The position numbers and the translations under genes were made by a program. Below, piece by piece: positions 26,501 to 36,618 of a stretch of 55,457 nucleotides of DNA; the stretch's first letter is position 1; each line of letters begins with the position of its first letter. Below the pieces are notes generated by a model. It had not been told where the DNA came from and ran no database searches. It was given only the letters and a program-made list of their open reading frames with translations. The stretch is from Bacteroidota bacterium (lineage in GTDB: Bacteria > Bacteroidota > Bacteroidia > Cytophagales > Cyclobacteriaceae): positions 1 to 55,457 of the forward strand of contig JADFHN010000021.1 in the NCBI GenBank assembly GCA_022567155.1, given 5' to 3'.

Positions 26501-28375
26501 TTATTCCTCCGTATCATCCACTACTATTGCATCCTTCTTATCAAAACCTTCTAGTTTTATGGATTCAGTTTCGTTGGGTAAATTTGATTCGGAAGTTTCC
26601 GAAAACGGAATGTTTTGTGGTATAAAATCTTCCTTGGCGCCAGGCTTGCTATAGTCGTATGGCCACCTGTACACCGTGGGAATCTCGCCAGGCCAGTTCC
26701 CGTGTTCCGGATTTATGGGTGCTGTCCATTCCAGTGTGTTGGACCTCCAGGGGTTTTGAGGCGCCTTCCGGCCCCTGAATATGCTGTAGAAAAAGTTGAA
26801 AAGGAAAATAAACTGTGCCGCCATTGTAATAAAAGCTGCAATGGTGATAAGGGCATTCAAATCCGTGTAGGAATTGAACGCGTCAAAATTGGTGAATGAA
26901 TAATACCTTCTCGGAAAACCTGCAATGCCAATATAGTGCATCGGAAAGAATACCGAATAAATTCCGACGAAGGACATCCAGAAATGTATATACCCAAGAC
27001 GTGCATCCATCATACGCCCGAACATTTTCGGGAACCAGTGATATACACCGGCTACCATTCCAAAGAAAGCAGCGCTACCCATCACAATGTGAAAATGCGC
27101 CACCACAAAATAGGTGTCGTGAAGCTGAATATCCAGCGCTGCATTACCGAGGAAAAGACCGGTAACGCCCCCCGTAATGAAAAACGAAACCAGGCCTATC
27201 GAAAACAACATCGCAGGTGTAAATATGATATTCCCCCTCCAGAGAGTGGTAAGGTAGTTAAACACTTTTACTGCTGATGGTACGGCGATGATAAACGTCA
27301 GCAGCACGAACACCGATCCCAGAAACGGGTTCATTCCGGTAACAAACATATGATGCGCCCACACTACAAACGAAAGGAGGGTAATAGCAATCAACGATCC
27401 GATCATAGCCATGTAGCCAAATATGGGTTTACGCGAATTGGTAGAAATAATTTCAGAAGTGATACCCAATGCAGGTAAAATCACTATATACACTTCAGGA
27501 TGACCTAAAAACCAGAATAAATGCTGGAAGAGAATAGGGCTGCCCCCGGAATTAGGGAGCGCTTCACCCCCGATATAAATATCAGAAAGGTAAAAACTTG
27601 TTCCAAAACTCCGGTCAAAGATCAGAAGAAGCACTGCGGCAACCAGCACCGGAAAAGACAGCAATGCGAGTGTGGCCGTAAGTAAAAATGCCCAGATGGT
27701 AAGCGGAAGCCTGGTAAAACTCATTCCACGGGTTCTGAGGTTAATAATGGTTGTGATATAGTTTATTCCTCCAAGCATGGTTGATACAATAAAAAACACC
27801 ATAGCTATCAACCACATTGTCATGCCCAGGCCTGATCCGGACATAGCCTGTGGAAGTGCGCTTAAAGGCGGATAAATAACCCATCCTCCCGATGCAGGGC
27901 CAGTTTCGATAAACAATGAAATAAACATGACCACACTTGACAGGAAAAAGAACCAGTATGAAAGCATATTCATAAAGCCCGATGCCATATCGCGTGCGCC
28001 AATTTGCAGGGGAATCAGAAAATTACTAAACGTTCCACTCAGGCCAGCAGTAAGCACAAAAAATATCATAATGGTACCATGCATAGTCACCATCGCCAGG
28101 TAAAATTCAGGGTCCAGCTTTCCGGATTCTGTTATCCAGCCGCCGAAGATGGGCCTGAGCCACTCAAGTGTTGCCTCCGGAAAACCAAGCTGCAACCTGA
28201 ATACCAACGACATCAAACCACCCATTAGGGCCCAGAATATACCTGTGATCAAAAACTGCTTGGCGATCGTTTTATGATCCTGTGAGAAAATATATTTTGT
28301 AACAAAAGACTGCTGTTGATCATGGTGATCTCCATGATGTATGTCTTCTGCTATATGAATATCTGCTGTTGCCAT
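26501..28375 (-). CDS. ctaD: Cytochrome c oxidase subunit I (A-type haem-copper oxidase)
   Basis: 624 residues and at least twelve helices. A low-spin haem ligand lies in 'AMVTMHGTIMIFFV'. The CuB His and cross-linked Tyr lie in 'GHPEVYIVILP', which marks an A-type oxidase. The CuB His-His pair lies in 'WAHHMFVTGM', and the high-spin and low-spin haem ligands in 'HDTYFVVAHFHIVMG'. 'NFLIPLQIGARDMA' corresponds to the D-channel entrance region. Subunit I reduces oxygen and pumps protons. Directly downstream of ctaC. Confidence 0.96.
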   Translation of the reverse strand: MATADIHIAEDIHHGDHHDQQQSFVTKYIFSQDHKTIAKQFLITGIFWALMGGLMSLVFRLQLGFPEATLEWLRPIFGGWITESGKLDPEFYLAMVTMHGTIMIFFVLTAGLSGTFSNFLIPLQIGARDMASGFMNMLSYWFFFLSSVVMFISLFIETGPASGGWVIYPPLSALPQAMSGSGLGMTMWLIAMVFFIVSTMLGGINYITTIINLRTRGMSFTRLPLTIWAFLLTATLALLSFPVLVAAVLLLIFDRSFGTSFYLSDIYIGGEALPNSGGSPILFQHLFWFLGHPEVYIVILPALGITSEIISTNSRKPIFGYMAMIGSLIAITLLSFVVWAHHMFVTGMNPFLGSVFVLLTFIIAVPSAVKVFNYLTTLWRGNIIFTPAMLFSIGLVSFFITGGVTGLFLGNAALDIQLHDTYFVVAHFHIVMGSAAFFGMVAGVYHWFPKMFGRMMDARLGYIHFWMSFVGIYSVFFPMHYIGIAGFPRRYYSFTNFDAFNSYTDLNALITIAAFITMAAQFIFLFNFFYSIFRGRKAPQNPWRSNTLEWTAPINPEHGNWPGEIPTVYRWPYDYSKPGAKEDFIPQNIPFSETSESNLPNETESIKLEGFDKKDAIVVDDTEE

Positions 28376-28415
28376 AATATAATTATTTTCTTTCAGCTGT
28401 TATTTGCTAAACCTG

Positions 28416-29459
28416 CTATTTTTCGTCAAGTGAAATTCCTGCATTGATCATTGCCAACTCTCTCATCTCTTTTGGGATTTTTGAGAGATAGCCTGGATTT
28501 TTTGCCAGCCAGGGCTGTTGTCCGGCCTTCCATTTTTCATAATCTTCCGGTTCGTCAACGATTACCAGCAACCGCATGGTAAAATGACCTCTGCCGCAAA
28601 CTTCCGTACAGGCTATTTCATAGTTGAATTCATCGTTTCCGGTTTCGGCACGCATTTCTTCAGTGGTTTTGGTAGGAACAAACCAGAATTGTGTAGGCAT
28701 GCCGGGTACGGCATCCATTTTTAGTCTGAAATGGGGAGCAAATACACTATGTATCACATCCCTTGCACGTATTTTGAAAAGAACAGGCTTCCCTTTCGGG
28801 AGGTGTAGTTCTCTGGGCATAAAATCATCATGGGCATTTCTGTCTGAAAAATCAAGTCCAAATAAATTTTCAACATCAATCAGGCGGTAATTATAATTAC
28901 CCAGCTTATCGTCTTTGCCAGGATATCGTGTAGCCCATGCAAACTGATAGCCCATAATTTCGATTACTTCCGAATCTTTGGGGGCCTTGCTTGTTATATC
29001 ATGCCACGCTGTCAGACCGCTAAACACCAGCAATGTCAATACAATTGCAGGAACCACAGTCCATAAAATTTCCAGTTTATTGTTATCAGGGAAGAAAAAT
29101 GCACGCCTTTCCTCATTATACTGATATCTGTAACTAAAATAAAACAACAGAATATTGGTAAGCATAAAAATGAATCCGGTTACGGCCATGGTGGTCCAGA
29201 AAAGCCTGTCGGTTACGGCGCCGTGTTCGGATGCAAGCGGCAAATTATATGTATCAAAAGTAGAGATTGAATACCAGATTGTGACTATGCCGCTCACAAT
29301 CAGGAAAATAAGCATCAGTGCGCCATTTACCCTATTGCTGCTTTTATCTACTTTTGTTCCTTCTTTTCGGGCTACACTTATCAAAGAGGATACTCTTACC
29401 AGGGCAATGATGATAGTAAGTACCAGTATTCCTCCAACAATAAGAACTAAATTCATCAT
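28416..29459 (-). CDS. ctaC: Cytochrome c oxidase subunit II with CuA site
   Basis: 347 residues. Unusually there are three N-terminal helices: residues about 3-20, 48-68 and 90-110, then a fourth at 130-150. The periplasmic cupredoxin domain starts near 165. CuA ligands are complete: 'VIHSVFAPHFRLKMDAVPG' holds the first His, and 'CTEVCGRGHFTM' the two Cys, the second His and the Met. No CxxCH is present, so this is not a caa3 subunit II with fused cytochrome c; the ActE and ActA haems may serve as donors. It lies between actF and ctaD in the operon. Confidence 0.94.
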   Translation of the reverse strand: MMNLVLIVGGILVLTIIIALVRVSSLISVARKEGTKVDKSSNRVNGALMLIFLIVSGIVTIWYSISTFDTYNLPLASEHGAVTDRLFWTTMAVTGFIFMLTNILLFYFSYRYQYNEERRAFFFPDNNKLEILWTVVPAIVLTLLVFSGLTAWHDITSKAPKDSEVIEIMGYQFAWATRYPGKDDKLGNYNYRLIDVENLFGLDFSDRNAHDDFMPRELHLPKGKPVLFKIRARDVIHSVFAPHFRLKMDAVPGMPTQFWFVPTKTTEEMRAETGNDEFNYEIACTEVCGRGHFTMRLLVIVDEPEDYEKWKAGQQPWLAKNPGYLSKIPKEMRELAMINAGISLDEK

Positions 29460-29496
29460 AATGCGCTCAATCTATGTATTGTTTCTTTTAAACTAT

Positions 29497-30882
29497 CTAA
29501 ATTTCGTGATGCAGGCTTTCCTCCAGCAACGGATGGTTTTTTGCAATGAGAGGTACCTTTGCCAGGTTAGTAAGAACCACATAAAAGAACATGGCGATAA
29601 ATATCATCGTAACGCCTATTTCAATAAACCCAAACCCGCCGTCGTATTGCATGGTGCCCGGGGTAATCATCAGATAAAAGTCAAACCAGTGGCCTACCAG
29701 AACGATAATAGCAACAATTTTCAGAAATATCCGATGCCGTTTCGATTCTCTTGTCATAAAGAGCAGGAACGGAAAGACAAAGTTTAAAATGAGATTAAGG
29801 TAAAATACAGGTTTGTAATGTGTAGAAATCCGCTCAATGAAATAGATAGACTCCTCGGGTATGTTTGCAAAATAGATAAGCAAATACTGGCTGAACCAGA
29901 TATACATCCAGAAAATACTGAATCCGAATACGAATTTACCCAGGTCATGCAGATGGTTTGCATTGACCACAGAAAGCAATCCTTCGTCTTTCAGAATCAC
30001 TACAATTAAGGTGATCAGCGCCAATCCCGCTACCCACCAGCTTGAAAAAACATACCAGCCAAACATGGTGCTGAACCAGTGCGTATCGATCGACATCACC
30101 CAGTCCCAGGCTGCAATAGATGAAGTAACGGCGAAGACCACCAGAAATATGGCGGACAAACTTCTCATTTTAAAATATGGTTTGGAACCACCTTCAACAT
30201 CTTCGCGAAGCGACCATTTTCTTATCTGTATAAAAAACCAGTACCAGACACTGAAAAAGATGATCATGCGTGCAAACCAAAATACCGGAAATCCCGGGTG
30301 CTCATCGGCAGGCCAGAAGAAAAACCCTTTCTTTGCATTGATAACCGGATCAAAATTCGGCCCTCCTATTACATACAGGTCTGTATGTGTCCAGTGAAAT
30401 ATATCCTTGCCGGCAATAAAGAACAAACCCACGGCTATGATTCCGGCAACGGGAAGCCAGTACCCCATTGCTTCAGGTACTCGCTTAAATCCGGCTGACC
30501 AGCCTGCCTGGGCCGCATACTGGACGGCCACAAAGAAAACTCCGATTACAGCAAGCCCGGTAAAGAATATATTGTTTTGCCAAAGAGAAACATAAAGTCT
30601 TTTCAGCCAGGTGGGACTTCCGTGCGATTCCCCTTCTATGGGCTCTTCGCTCATGCCGGCTGCAAAAGTTCCGGGATCGGAAGAGGCAAGCAATGCTGAG
30701 GTATCGGCATTCGTACTACGAAGCGCTTGCTCGCTGGTTTCATGCCCCGATTCACTGTTCATGATAAGTATAACACCTATTATCGTGATGATTATTCCTA
30801 TAATTCCAACCACCGCCAGGCGCTTCCTGGCTGCAGGGCTGAAAATGAATTTCTCGTCGAAATTGTACTGTTTCTCTGACAT
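29497..30882 (-). CDS. actF: ActF, quinol:cytochrome c oxidoreductase membrane subunit
   Basis: 461 residues with about ten helices. The N-terminal helix 'VGIIGIIITIIGVILIM', the linker 'SPTWLKRLYVSLWQNNIFFTG' and the later 'IDTHWFSTMFGWYVFSSWWVAGLALITL' are typical of ActF, a paralogue of the NrfD-like quinol-binding subunit ActC. It is part of alternative complex III, which oxidises quinol and reduces periplasmic cytochrome c. It follows actE by two bases. Confidence 0.92.
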   Translation of the reverse strand: MSEKQYNFDEKFIFSPAARKRLAVVGIIGIIITIIGVILIMNSESGHETSEQALRSTNADTSALLASSDPGTFAAGMSEEPIEGESHGSPTWLKRLYVSLWQNNIFFTGLAVIGVFFVAVQYAAQAGWSAGFKRVPEAMGYWLPVAGIIAVGLFFIAGKDIFHWTHTDLYVIGGPNFDPVINAKKGFFFWPADEHPGFPVFWFARMIIFFSVWYWFFIQIRKWSLREDVEGGSKPYFKMRSLSAIFLVVFAVTSSIAAWDWVMSIDTHWFSTMFGWYVFSSWWVAGLALITLIVVILKDEGLLSVVNANHLHDLGKFVFGFSIFWMYIWFSQYLLIYFANIPEESIYFIERISTHYKPVFYLNLILNFVFPFLLFMTRESKRHRIFLKIVAIIVLVGHWFDFYLMITPGTMQYDGGFGFIEIGVTMIFIAMFFYVVLTNLAKVPLIAKNHPLLEESLHHEI

Positions 30883-30884
30883 AA

Positions 30885-31511
30885 TTATTGCTGTTGCAAA
30901 ACCTGCACGTATCTAACTATTTCCCACCTTTCTTTAACACTAAGCTGCGAGGCATGTGGACCCATTCTGCCTTTTCCATAGGTGATCACATGGAATAAAT
31001 GTCCTTCGCCTTTATTGATCACTGCGGCAGAGGTATAAGATACCACACCGGCAAATCTTTCACCTACTTTTCCCGGTGTCTGACCGTCGGTTCCATGGCA
31101 TTGCGAGCAAAATTTAAGGAATAGTTCTTTGCCGCTATTGACAACCGATGCAGTACTGTCAAGCGGATTCCTGAGGATCCTTTCTGCTAGCGCAAAGCTG
31201 TCTTTAGGAATCCGGTAAGGAATAAAATCTCCCCGCCTGACTGTATTGGTAACCGGCTCCCGCATATTCATACCATACGGGTTATTGGGATTTGAGCTAT
31301 AATATTCTCCTACATCAGGGTTTTCTGAAGAATTAACCCACATTCCGGCTGACTCGTCTGTTATTTGTATTAAAGGCTCATAGGCAACTGAATGATACAT
31401 ATTGGGCGCATATTCTGTTCCCTGATCATTGCCTCCTGCCCCGGCGCATCCACCTGCAATGAAACCTGCCAGTAAAATGACGCCCGAGAAAGAAAAATTA
31501 TTTTTAAGCAT
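30885..31511 (-). CDS. actE: ActE, monohaem cytochrome c lipoprotein
   Basis: 208 residues from ATG at 31511. The lipobox 'AGFIAGGC' follows the signal helix, so it is lipid-anchored; a longer frame from 31622 would place 37 charged residues before the signal peptide and overlap actD. One haem site CSQCH lies near residue 130 ('LFLKFCSQCHGTDGQTPG'), with a probable axial Met in 'GRMGPHASQL'. ActE is the mobile-like cytochrome domain of alternative complex III that passes electrons toward the oxidase. It sits between actD and actF. Confidence 0.92.
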   Translation of the reverse strand: MLKNNFSFSGVILLAGFIAGGCAGAGGNDQGTEYAPNMYHSVAYEPLIQITDESAGMWVNSSENPDVGEYYSSNPNNPYGMNMREPVTNTVRRGDFIPYRIPKDSFALAERILRNPLDSTASVVNSGKELFLKFCSQCHGTDGQTPGKVGERFAGVVSYTSAAVINKGEGHLFHVITYGKGRMGPHASQLSVKERWEIVRYVQVLQQQ

Positions 31512-31530
31512 GTTCTGCTGATTTATTTTG

Positions 31531-32055
31531 TTAAAAATTTTTATCGTGAATTTCAGATGCGCCTGTTTCGTCAAACAATTTGTTGATCTCTTCTTTGCTG
31601 AGTTTATTAACCGCCAGATCAATGGCTACCACATGTTTATCATGCGTACATCTCGGATCAAAAAGTCTTGGTTTTTTAAACGGTTTAAGGTCTGCAACCA
31701 CCATAAATGTTCCTACCATGCCAAATGCTGATAATAGTATCGTCATTTCAAATGTTACCGGGATAAAAGGCGGCAGTGCAACAAAGTTTTTTCCGCCAAT
31801 GTTCATGGGCCAGTCAACGCCCATCATGTAAAACATCATTGTAAGCGCAAGTATAGTGCCGGTCATTCCGAATAAGAAAGCAGATATAGGCAGTCTTGTT
31901 CGTTTGTAACCCAACGCATGATCTAATCCGTGAACGGCAAATGGTGAATACACCTCAAATATCTTTACACCTTCTGCCCGTAGTTTTTTGACAGCCTCGA
32001 GTACAACCTCGTCGTCGTCATAAATACCTACCGTATAATACTTATCTATTTCCAT
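31531..32055 (-). CDS. actD: ActD (DUF3341 membrane protein)
   Basis: 174 residues. Two helices, 'ISAFLFGMTGTILALTMMFY' and 'MTILLSAFGMVGTFMVVADL', separate two soluble parts. 'YSPFAVHGLDHALGYKRTRL' is a signature of DUF3341. ActD is a structural subunit of alternative complex III next to ActC. The gene overlaps no neighbour and starts two bases after the actC stop. Confidence 0.93.
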   Translation of the reverse strand: MEIDKYYTVGIYDDDEVVLEAVKKLRAEGVKIFEVYSPFAVHGLDHALGYKRTRLPISAFLFGMTGTILALTMMFYMMGVDWPMNIGGKNFVALPPFIPVTFEMTILLSAFGMVGTFMVVADLKPFKKPRLFDPRCTHDKHVVAIDLAVNKLSKEEINKLFDETGASEIHDKNF

Positions 32056-32057
32056 AT

Positions 32058-33422
32058 TTATTTTTCTTTTTCAGAATACCCTTTAATGATACTTTTCACC
32101 TCAGCCATATTGACCACCGGAAAGAATTTTGTAAACAGCAGGAATGCTGTAAAAAAGAATCCGAATGAAAACATGAAAACACCCACATCATATCTTGTCG
32201 GATAAAACATAACCCAACTGGAGGGAATGTAATCCCTGTGAAGCGATGTGACGATGATAACAAAACGCTCAAACCACATCCCGATGTTTATGATAATGGA
32301 CATAATTAATGTTGCCGCAATGTTGGTCCTGATCTTTTTGATCCAGAATAATTGCGGTGAAAGCAAATTGCAGGTCATCATCGTCCAGTATGCCCACCAA
32401 TAGGGTCCTGTTGCCCGGTTAATAAAAGCATATTGCTCGGCAGGCACCTGTGAATACCATGCAATGAAAAATTCGGTTATATAGGCAACACCTACAATGG
32501 AACCTGTAATGATAATAATTATGTTCATCAACTCAATATGATGCACCGTAATGTAGTCTTCGAGATGAAATACTCTTCTGGTTACGATAAGCAAGGTCAG
32601 CACCATTGCAAAACCTGAAAATATAGCCCCGGAAACAAAATACGGTGGGAAGATCGTGCTATGCCATCCGGGTATTACCGATGTGGCAAAATCCATGGAT
32701 ACAATGGTATGCACAGACAGAACAAGCGGTGTGGCAAGGCCTGCAAGGATCAACGAAACGGATTCGTACCGCTCCCAGTTTTTTGCTCCTCCCATCCAGC
32801 CAAGGCTTAATGCGCCATATATCGCTTTTGATACCTGATTTTTGGCCCGGTCGCGTATAGTGGCAAAGTCAGGAATCAGCCCTATGTACCAGAATAAAAG
32901 CGAAACAGCAAAGTAGGTGCTGATCGCAAACACATCCCATAGCAAAGGCGAATTAAAATTTACCCACAGCGATCCGAAGGTATTTGGCAATGGTAACGCC
33001 CAGTAAAATCCAACCCACAACCTGCCCATATGAAACATAGGAAACATCGCAGCACAGATCACGGCAAAGATAGTCATAGCTTCTGCTGCCCGGTTTATAC
33101 CCATCCGCCATTTCTGCCTGAAAAGCAGCAATATGGCTGAAATGAGCGTACCGGCATGACCAATACCCACCCACCATACGAAGTTGGTGATATCCCAGGC
33201 CCATCCAACTGTTTTATTCAAACCCCAGACACCGATCCCTTCCCACAGGAGTACAAGCACAGCATATAAACCCACAAGCAAAAATGCAGATGAAACAGTT
33301 ATGGCCAGCAACCACGACCGTGAGGGAGCACCTTCTACCTGCTTGCAAATGTCATCTGAAACATCCGCTACCGATTTTCCTCCCGTTACCAGCGGGGTGC
33401 GTATTGAAGATACAACTTCCAT
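32058..33422 (-). CDS. actC: ActC, NrfD-type quinol-binding subunit
   Basis: 454 residues with about ten helices. '[23 protein letters not shown]', '[27 protein letters not shown]' and '[23 protein letters not shown]' are typical of ActC and contain the conserved His and Asp of the quinol-binding side. It is the main membrane subunit of alternative complex III, passing electrons from quinol to the Fe-S clusters of ActB. Located between actB and actD. Confidence 0.94.
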   Translation of the reverse strand: MEVVSSIRTPLVTGGKSVADVSDDICKQVEGAPSRSWLLAITVSSAFLLVGLYAVLVLLWEGIGVWGLNKTVGWAWDITNFVWWVGIGHAGTLISAILLLFRQKWRMGINRAAEAMTIFAVICAAMFPMFHMGRLWVGFYWALPLPNTFGSLWVNFNSPLLWDVFAISTYFAVSLLFWYIGLIPDFATIRDRAKNQVSKAIYGALSLGWMGGAKNWERYESVSLILAGLATPLVLSVHTIVSMDFATSVIPGWHSTIFPPYFVSGAIFSGFAMVLTLLIVTRRVFHLEDYITVHHIELMNIIIIITGSIVGVAYITEFFIAWYSQVPAEQYAFINRATGPYWWAYWTMMTCNLLSPQLFWIKKIRTNIAATLIMSIIINIGMWFERFVIIVTSLHRDYIPSSWVMFYPTRYDVGVFMFSFGFFFTAFLLFTKFFPVVNMAEVKSIIKGYSEKEK

Positions 33423-33465
33423 ATATATTTATCTAAATCTTAAGGTTCCGTATCGTATTAATAAA

Positions 33466-36400
33466 TTACGCATTTGATTCTTCTCTGTCTTTATTTCTGA
33501 TTTTGGTCAGGTAAGTAACGTTTGGTCTGGTTCCAACATCCTCAAGCATAGTAAATGCTCTTTCTTCTTCCATTGTTTTGTGGATAGTTCCGTCGCCTTC
33601 GTATTCTTTGATCTTAAGCATTTTTGAAATATTGCTTTCCGGATTATTCATATCACCAAACACCAATGCATCTGCCGGACAGGCGCTTGCACATGCCGTA
33701 TCAATATCATCATCCGTTGTGGTCCTGTGTTCTATCTTTGCGGCAAGTTTACCCGCCTGAATGCGTTGAACACAAAGTGTACATTTTTCCATTACACCTC
33801 TCGATCTTACCGTCACATCCGGATTCAGCACCATCTTTCCAAGGTCATTGTTCATCGAAAGGTTTTTGTCAAACTGTTTGTTATCGTGGTACTTAAACCA
33901 GTTAAACCTCCGTACTTTATAAGGGCAGTTATTGGCGCAATAACGCGTACCGATACAACGATTATACGTCATCATATTCAGTCCTTCGCTGCTGTGTGTG
34001 GTAGCAGCTACCGGGCAAACCGTTTCGCAGGGTGCATTGTTGCAATGCTGACACATCAAGGGCTGGAAAGTGATCTCCGGATTTTCAGATGCCACTTCAA
34101 GTCCCGAAAGATTGTCGAGTGAAGCATCGCTGCTGTAATACCTGTCAATCCTTATCCAATGCATCTCCCTCCTGTTAACTACTTCCTCGCGGCCTACAAC
34201 GGGCACATTGTTTTCAGCCTGGCATGCAATGGTGCAGGCGCTGCATCCTGTGCAGGAGTTTAAATCAATCATTAAGCCCCAATGATGATCCGGATATTTA
34301 TGCCCTTTCCAGAGCGTAACCTCACCCGGTGTAAGAGACTTTTCTTCGTTCATCCATGTGGTAATACGCGGATGCCATCTTCCTGCGGATGGATTTTTCT
34401 GGTATTCTTTCAGCGTAGCTTCCTGTAGGACGTTGTCGCGTCCCATAAAGGTTTCATGCGTCTGGGTTTGTGCCACCTGATACATTTCACCGGTAACTTC
34501 AAGCTGAACACCTGAAGTAACTGCATAGTAGGCATTATCATTTAATGACTTTATCCATGGCGTTGCATCGAAACCTACACCATCTGCCACCTTTCCTGCT
34601 TTTGTTCTGCCATACCCCAGGGCCAGGCCCAGAGTTCCTTTTGCCTGTCCGGGCTGGATGATTACCGGTAGCTTTGCAGTACGACCGTCAATGGTAAGGT
34701 TTACCATATTCGTAAATCCGAGCTCGGAGGTTATTCCAAGCTCACGGGCATCCGATTGCGAAATGGTTACATAGTTGTCCCATACTGCTTTGGTTATCGT
34801 ATCGGGCATTTCCTGCAACCACGGATTATTGGCCTGTGTTCCGTCGCCGATAGCTACTTTATAATATAAAACGAGTTCAAGTCCGTTGTCCCCTTTATAA
34901 TTTTGAGCAACAGTAGCAGCGGCAGCCTGTGCATCGATGTTTTGCGGTGGTTCACTGTTTTCCTCCACATTTTCAGACTCATAAATACCGTCCTGAAGCG
35001 ATTTGTCCCAGAAATACTGGAATCCGAAAGCCGCTGACTCCTTGTACATATTAATCCGCCAGAATTCTTTCAGGTAATTAAAATAGTTGCCTTCGTTACC
35101 TGCCCAGGCCATAAAACTTTCCTGTGCCTGGCGGGAATTAAACAACGGTGAAATGGTGGGTTGAGAAAGACTGAAATACCCTTTTTTTGGTTCGGCGTCA
35201 TTCCATGATTCAAGAAAATGATGATCAGGTGCTACATATGTAACCGATGAAGCCGTTTCGTCCATCCTGTCTGAAGTGGTAACAGTAATACGTGCTCCTT
35301 TCAAGGCTTCTGAAAGTTCGGCTCCTCTGGGGTGGTTATACACTGGGTTGCAATTATAGAAGATCACCGCATCAATTTTGCCGCCTTTGACATCATCAAT
35401 AAAACCATTCATAGCCCGGTCATCGCCCTGCCTGAAGTTGGCATGCCTGTTGAAACTGATGGTTGAGCCATAGTTGCCAAGCATACTGTTGATGCCATTC
35501 ACAATAGTCTGCACAGCCGGATCATTTGATCCTGAAACCACCAGTGACTTGACTTTATTACTCCAGAGGTCATTAGCCGCCTTCTTTAAATACCTGAAAT
35601 CCGATTTTCCACCGGAAATTGTGCTTTCTCCTGCTTTCGAGGCGATCAGATTATACAAGCCGATTACCACATCGCCTTCATCAGATGGCTTTACAGGCGA
35701 ACGGTAATCAGCATTGGCCCCTGTAAGCGACAGGTTAGACTCAAACTGATAATGCCTGGACATTTTATTGTTTTTGGAATTTATCTTTCTGGTTTTGTTG
35801 TACAGTTTGGTAAATTCAGTAGGCGAAATCCAGGTGCCAAGAAAATCAGCGCTTAAACTCACGATGGTCATGGCATTGCTGAAATCGTATGAAGGCAGCA
35901 CCCTCATCCCGAAATTGGCTTCATTAGCCTGGAGCATGCCGGCAGAAGAAGCCGGATCGTAGGTAACAACATTAGTTCCCGGGTATTTTTCTTTAAAGTC
36001 TTCGAATATCCGTAGTGTTGCAGGGCTGAGCATCGTGTTGGTTATGATACGAATTTGCCCTCCGACAGATAATACGGATACCAGTTGTTCTGTGATTTCT
36101 TTGTCTAGATCATCCCACGAAATTGCATTGCCTTCTTTACGCGGTCCGTCAAGACGCTCTTTATCATAGAGAGTGAGCACAGAAGCCTGGACCTCGGCAC
36201 TGGTTCCACCCATGGTTACTTTTGAAAGCTTATTTCCTTCAATCTTGATTGGACGCCCTTCCCTGGTTTTTACGACAATACTGCAATAGTCACCGCCCTG
36301 CAGATAAGTGGAAGCATAGTAATTGGGGATACCCGGATCTACCGTATCAGGTTTATTTAAATAGGGAATAGCTTTTCGAACGGGAGCCTCGCAGGCAGCA

Positions 36401-36579
36401 AGTGAAGCAGCAGCAACCCCAAAGCCCATCAGTTTCAGGAAATCCCTTCTGGAACTTCCCCCCTCATCATTGCCTACAGGCAAATATTCAGGAAATTCCT
36501 TGTCGGCATGTTTCACAAATTCAGGATCGTTCGTAAACTCCTCAATTCCTTTCCAGTAACGTTTTTTAATCTTGTTCAT
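33466..36579 (-). CDS. actB: ActB, Fe-S/molybdopterin-like subunit of alternative complex III
   Basis: 1037 residues. The N-terminus has a Tat motif in 'SSRRDFLKLMGFGVAAASLAAC', which also offers a lipobox Cys. A central region resembles a molybdopterin oxidoreductase large subunit without cofactor ligands. The C-terminal 250 residues carry four cysteine groups for Fe-S clusters: 'CTGCSACTIACQAEN', 'CQHCNNAPCETVCP', 'CIGTRYCANNCPYK' and 'CTLCVQRI...CASACP'. ActB is the periplasmic Fe-S subunit in electron transfer from quinol to haem. It is longer than its neighbours but normal for the family. Confidence 0.95.
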   Translation of the reverse strand: MNKIKKRYWKGIEEFTNDPEFVKHADKEFPEYLPVGNDEGGSSRRDFLKLMGFGVAAASLAACEAPVRKAIPYLNKPDTVDPGIPNYYASTYLQGGDYCSIVVKTREGRPIKIEGNKLSKVTMGGTSAEVQASVLTLYDKERLDGPRKEGNAISWDDLDKEITEQLVSVLSVGGQIRIITNTMLSPATLRIFEDFKEKYPGTNVVTYDPASSAGMLQANEANFGMRVLPSYDFSNAMTIVSLSADFLGTWISPTEFTKLYNKTRKINSKNNKMSRHYQFESNLSLTGANADYRSPVKPSDEGDVVIGLYNLIASKAGESTISGGKSDFRYLKKAANDLWSNKVKSLVVSGSNDPAVQTIVNGINSMLGNYGSTISFNRHANFRQGDDRAMNGFIDDVKGGKIDAVIFYNCNPVYNHPRGAELSEALKGARITVTTSDRMDETASSVTYVAPDHHFLESWNDAEPKKGYFSLSQPTISPLFNSRQAQESFMAWAGNEGNYFNYLKEFWRINMYKESAAFGFQYFWDKSLQDGIYESENVEENSEPPQNIDAQAAAATVAQNYKGDNGLELVLYYKVAIGDGTQANNPWLQEMPDTITKAVWDNYVTISQSDARELGITSELGFTNMVNLTIDGRTAKLPVIIQPGQAKGTLGLALGYGRTKAGKVADGVGFDATPWIKSLNDNAYYAVTSGVQLEVTGEMYQVAQTQTHETFMGRDNVLQEATLKEYQKNPSAGRWHPRITTWMNEEKSLTPGEVTLWKGHKYPDHHWGLMIDLNSCTGCSACTIACQAENNVPVVGREEVVNRREMHWIRIDRYYSSDASLDNLSGLEVASENPEITFQPLMCQHCNNAPCETVCPVAATTHSSEGLNMMTYNRCIGTRYCANNCPYKVRRFNWFKYHDNKQFDKNLSMNNDLGKMVLNPDVTVRSRGVMEKCTLCVQRIQAGKLAAKIEHRTTTDDDIDTACASACPADALVFGDMNNPESNISKMLKIKEYEGDGTIHKTMEEERAFTMLEDVGTRPNVTYLTKIRNKDREESNA

Positions 36580-36618
36580 ATAACTAATTAAGAAGGAATA
36601 TTTCTTTTAACATTAAAA

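Noticed and set aside
29155-29787. 210-codon plus-strand ORF
   Set aside because: Spans parts of ctaC and actF antisense; no family features.
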